Program-made: the position numbers and the translations under genes
In this document: positions 62,201-64,000 of the stretch, piece after piece
How the letters are laid out: each line of letters begins with the position of its first letter
Numbering within the stretch: position 1 is the stretch's first letter
Notes under the pieces: generated by a model
The model's input: only the letters and a program-made list of their open reading frames with translations
Database searches by the model: none
Told to the model about the DNA's origin: nothing
Assembly: GCA_028279185.1 (NCBI GenBank)
Contig: JANQSS010000004.1
Location: 96,499 to 160,498 of the forward strand
From: Saprospiraceae bacterium
Lineage (GTDB): Bacteria > Bacteroidota > Bacteroidia > Chitinophagales > Saprospiraceae
Direction: 5' to 3'
DNA: 64,000 bases

Positions 62201-64000
62201 TCAAGCAAAATAGAACCAACATTTACAAATTGTTCCTTTTATGAGAACGATGTCGATGATGCTATTTTGGAGATAGAATCTTCCGGGATGGGAATGGTAA
62301 GTTGTACCGTTGATAATAGCATTCTATGGAAGGATAGTGGCGAAAGCTTCGATCTTACTGGAGCCAATTCATCTCTTAAGCTAAGCCATAGCATTTACCA
62401 AGGCTCTCTATCATCCGGCATTGATGACATGGGGGGTAATGTAAGTGCGAATCCTTTATTCCTGGATCCAATTCATGGAAACCTGAGATTATCAACATGT
62501 TCGCCAGCCATCGATGCCGGAGACAATGCCTTAATCCCTTCTGGCGTCACAACTGACCTGGATTATCTCAATCGAATCGTCAATTCTACGGTAGACATGG
62601 GGGCATACGAGTTTACTGGAGTAAATACCTCTCCGGAAACGGTATTTTATGTGGACGCGTCTGCATCGGCCAATGGATCAGGTACATCCTGGGCTTCAGC
62701 GTTTGACCATTTACAGGATGCATTAAACTTATCTTGTCTCGATGCAGGTGATACCATTTTAGTGGCTGCAGGGACATATTATCCTGATGAAGGACTTGGC
62801 CAAACTGCAGATGATAGCACAGCTACGTTCAATATGCCTGCAGGTGTAACTGTATTAGGCGCCTATCCGGCAGGCGGAGGAGATCGCGACTTGTCTTCTA
62901 ATGAAACCGTTTTGAGCGGTGATGTAGGGACCTTGGGAGATAGTTCGGACAACGCCGTGCATGTTGTTACATTCTACAACGTTGGATCTGGAAATACCAT
63001 CCTTGATGGATTTACAATTCGTGATGGTCATTCACGGGGAGATATGTTCCCAAATAATTACGGCGCCGGTATTTTCATTGAAGCTGAAGATGAGTTTGGT
63101 ATACAAAGTAGAGATGGGATAAACTCCGATCCAAAAATTATCAATTGTCGAATTATAAACAATCGCTCCGGAGGTAGCGGGTCTTCTGGTGGTGGCGGTG
63201 GAGGTGTCATGATTTTAGGACGTGATGCTGGGATAGCCTCGCCTGAATTCGTCAATTGCCTGATAGCCAAAAATAATTCTGTGCAATCAGGTGCCGGTGT
63301 CTACGCCTTTGGATTCATGGGTGATGCTTCACCAAAATTTATCAATACAACTTTTGCTTTTAATCAAAATAATATTGCCGATGGAGTCTCCTATGGCTCG
63401 GCTACAAATTCTGGCTCATCCGCTGCGACTTTTCAAAATTGTATCTTGATTGGTGCGGGGGTTGAAATTGACCTTTTTAATTCTTCTGCCAATGTATCGT
63501 ATTCTTATTTCACTAATAGTGCCTTACCAACTGGCGTGACGGATGGAGGAAATAATCTGGTTGATCAACCGATTCCTTTTGTCAATTTTAGCGGAGATGA
63601 TTATCACTTAGTCGGCAATTCGACAGCCATAGACGCCGGAAACAACGCGGCGGTGCCAGCTGGCATTTCAAGCGATTTAGAGGGAAATACGCGCATATTT
63701 GAAGGTACGGTTGATATGGGTGCTTATGAATCCGTATGCGATCCATTCAACTTCATTGCTATGCCATTTGATGCAGTATTAAGTCAGAATGGTACGTATG
63801 AAATAAGCGAAGAAGACATCCAGTCAATTACGATGTATAGTACTGGGTCTCAGGTTCGCACATCATTCACAGCAGCCAGTTTTACTTGCGCGGACATTGG
63901 CATCGACACGGTCTTCATCAATATGTATGACACATGTACGATGTCGGAAATAGACACCTATGCATTGGTCAATGTAGTCGATGATCGACGCCCCTCCTTA
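59282..64000 (+). CDS. giant secreted protein, SBBP-type propeller plus two choice-of-anchor-Q beta-helix domains (cut at window end)
   Basis: One frame stays open from the ATG at 59282 to the last base, giving 1573 residues without a stop. A long polar N-region (about 65 residues) precedes a hydrophobic signal core (GLFFMAAMYVSLPAQ). Residues about 86-545 carry repeats such as FQWAVSMGGPSTDENAKV and GVDGQGNVYTAAYF, typical of SBBP beta-propellers. Two beta-helix domains follow at about 550-1115 and 1122-1480, each opening YVDxxA...GTSWA-like and containing GTYYPDEG, with GGAI/GGAV turns. Near 1485 a new domain starts (CDPFNFIAMPFDA). The C-terminus, likely a T9SS tail, is outside the window. 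Such proteins act at the cell surface; ligands are unknown. Smaller frames in this area on both strands are shadows. Confidence 0.88.
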   Translation, partial: MKIKIPNTRRSASNRSSAHSDKTSTSSPLEFTKDVRGQFTKLLICNAMLFLNPSAYRRGNWRLLTPKCLMGLFFMAAMYVSLPAQNADFQWAVSMGGPSTDENAKVGVDGQGNVYTAAYFVDSVDFNPGQPPGAFVSNGSFDFFLVKHNSAGQFQWAKSFGGTGTDFSTDAAVDNQGNSFVVGSFSNTVDFNGPASGGVATSLNSRDPFVVKHNAAGDFQWVRHFEVSEFGQARFVHVDDAGNCYVTGQFRGNIQFSPGSTDPVVPSNGGSDAWVVKLSPTGNLDFALTFGGPTNVFPSSITSNGSGNIYVGGSFETSGSPIDFDPGPGTANATSNGARDMFIVELNTSGIYQNVTTLGGQFNDQLLNFTIDDDDNLYVVGEYAGTVDFNPGGSGGNQTSTGFQDAFLAKYNSSGAFQWVRTFGGTGFLLDRAESVAIGADDNIYTWGFFRGTVDFDPSSSGGEVTSNSNSQDLFLVSHDADGAYIHVQTYGNTQSERAGNLIIDANNNMHCTAAYFSSLNLNPGGSGGNISSNGESDVFTLKLSVSLSSKYYVDSAIAVPGDGSTWAMAFKTLQDALAVATDGDTICVAQGTYYPDEGAGQTNNARTSTYNIPNGVVVLGGHNAATGARDIDAFTSILSGDIGTVGDSTDNAYHVVTTTSVGATTHVDGFTITRGNAFAGGSAGHGGGWYNTDDNNLNQWNPTISNCTFTHNTAISEGGAFHSTGNNSGTGGPNVINCVFANNVVTFSRGGAVYISNASGQPVTFTSCKFEDNRARAFGGAINMQGAANVLSCKIEACIFESNVNEANNGGAISTEADIEITKSTFRNNSTLNRRGGAIGISGSADTTTINLFGSLFMANAAVVSGGAIGMEVGANQNIALNIDSCNFFNNMVPSNLGGAIGTWITDASSNLFTRVSNSQFIGNQSGSNGAVSFGLSSFSGGENHEDYVNCLFFANSSTFGSSFFYGNFASASSKIEPTFTNCSFYENDVDDAILEIESSGMGMVSCTVDNSILWKDSGESFDLTGANSSLKLSHSIYQGSLSSGIDDMGGNVSANPLFLDPIHGNLRLSTCSPAIDAGDNALIPSGVTTDLDYLNRIVNSTVDMGAYEFTGVNTSPETVFYVDASASANGSGTSWASAFDHLQDALNLSCLDAGDTILVAAGTYYPDEGLGQTADDSTATFNMPAGVTVLGAYPAGGGDRDLSSNETVLSGDVGTLGDSSDNAVHVVTFYNVGSGNTILDGFTIRDGHSRGDMFPNNYGAGIFIEAEDEFGIQSRDGINSDPKIINCRIINNRSGGSGSSGGGGGGVMILGRDAGIASPEFVNCLIAKNNSVQSGAGVYAFGFMGDASPKFINTTFAFNQNNIADGVSYGSATNSGSSAATFQNCILIGAGVEIDLFNSSANVSYSYFTNSALPTGVTDGGNNLVDQPIPFVNFSGDDYHLVGNSTAIDAGNNAAVPAGISSDLEGNTRIFEGTVDMGAYESVCDPFNFIAMPFDAVLSQNGTYEISEEDIQSITMYSTGSQVRTSFTAASFTCADIGIDTVFINMYDTCTMSEIDTYALVNVVDDRRPSL

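Overview
The window reads as a chromosomal segment of a Bacteroidota bacterium, most likely a marine or aquatic member of the Saprospiria (Saprospiraceae/Lewinella type). Grounds: an LpxC-FabZ fusion gene, the phylum-typical block glycogen-synthase-like gene / DUF4270 lipoprotein / glmS, DUF4290 next to murA, BlaI-M56-TonB modules, a one-protein hybrid two-component system with AraC output, a type IX secretion (T9SS) C-terminal domain, TAnnTTTG promoter elements of the Bacteroidetes type and very large SBBP/choice-of-anchor-Q secreted proteins. Species-level assignment is inference. The DNA is AT-rich, and no insertion sequence, phage, CRISPR array or rRNA operon was seen.

Left part (1-13 kb): the start of an NAD-dependent formate dehydrogenase operon (NuoE-NuoF fusion plus the N-terminus of the catalytic subunit, cut by the window edge), an initiator tRNA-Met, an O-antigen-ligase-like protein and a GT2 glycosyltransferase, a DUF192 protein, two tandem Hsp20 chaperones divergent from an ECF sigma/anti-sigma-like pair, an M23 peptidase, a MerR regulator, and a lipid A operon (lpxD, lpxC-fabZ, an ABC ATPase).

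Middle (13-36 kb): a degenerate exonuclease with a coupled tiny ORF, the block glycogen-synthase-like / DUF4270 / glmS / DUF4290 / murA, polyprenyl synthase, a DUF6427-like membrane protein, an MscS channel, a XerC/D recombinase, an Ig-like lipoprotein with lptB, lysA divergent from a small outer-membrane barrel, and a BlaI-M56 pair whose peptidase carries three tandem TonB C-terminal domains followed by a lipoprotein with a fourth. A glucosaminidase/LysM protein and a DUF937 protein close the section. Cell-envelope biogenesis dominates.

Right part (36-64 kb) is more accessory. A repeat-rich secreted adhesin-like protein (about 29 NxxIGxxA repeats plus DUF1566) is followed by a cysteine-free 615-residue protein of unknown function and by a calpain-like (C2) cysteine peptidase, all in one orientation. 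This trio is the best candidate for an undescribed system. After it come a 1502-residue hybrid sensor/AraC regulator, a T9SS-secreted protein, TPR proteins, dodecin, a DMT exporter, a YceI lipoprotein, a MerR regulator divergent from bshA (bacillithiol), a TPR histidine kinase with two LytTR regulators (one with a receiver that cannot be phosphorylated at the usual site), and a giant secreted SBBP/beta-helix protein that runs off the right edge. Its upstream region holds helically phased direct repeats that could be LytTR sites.

Several start codons were moved inward from the longest reading frame because of signal peptides, lipoboxes, family N-termini or overlap with divergent genes. Each entry says so.
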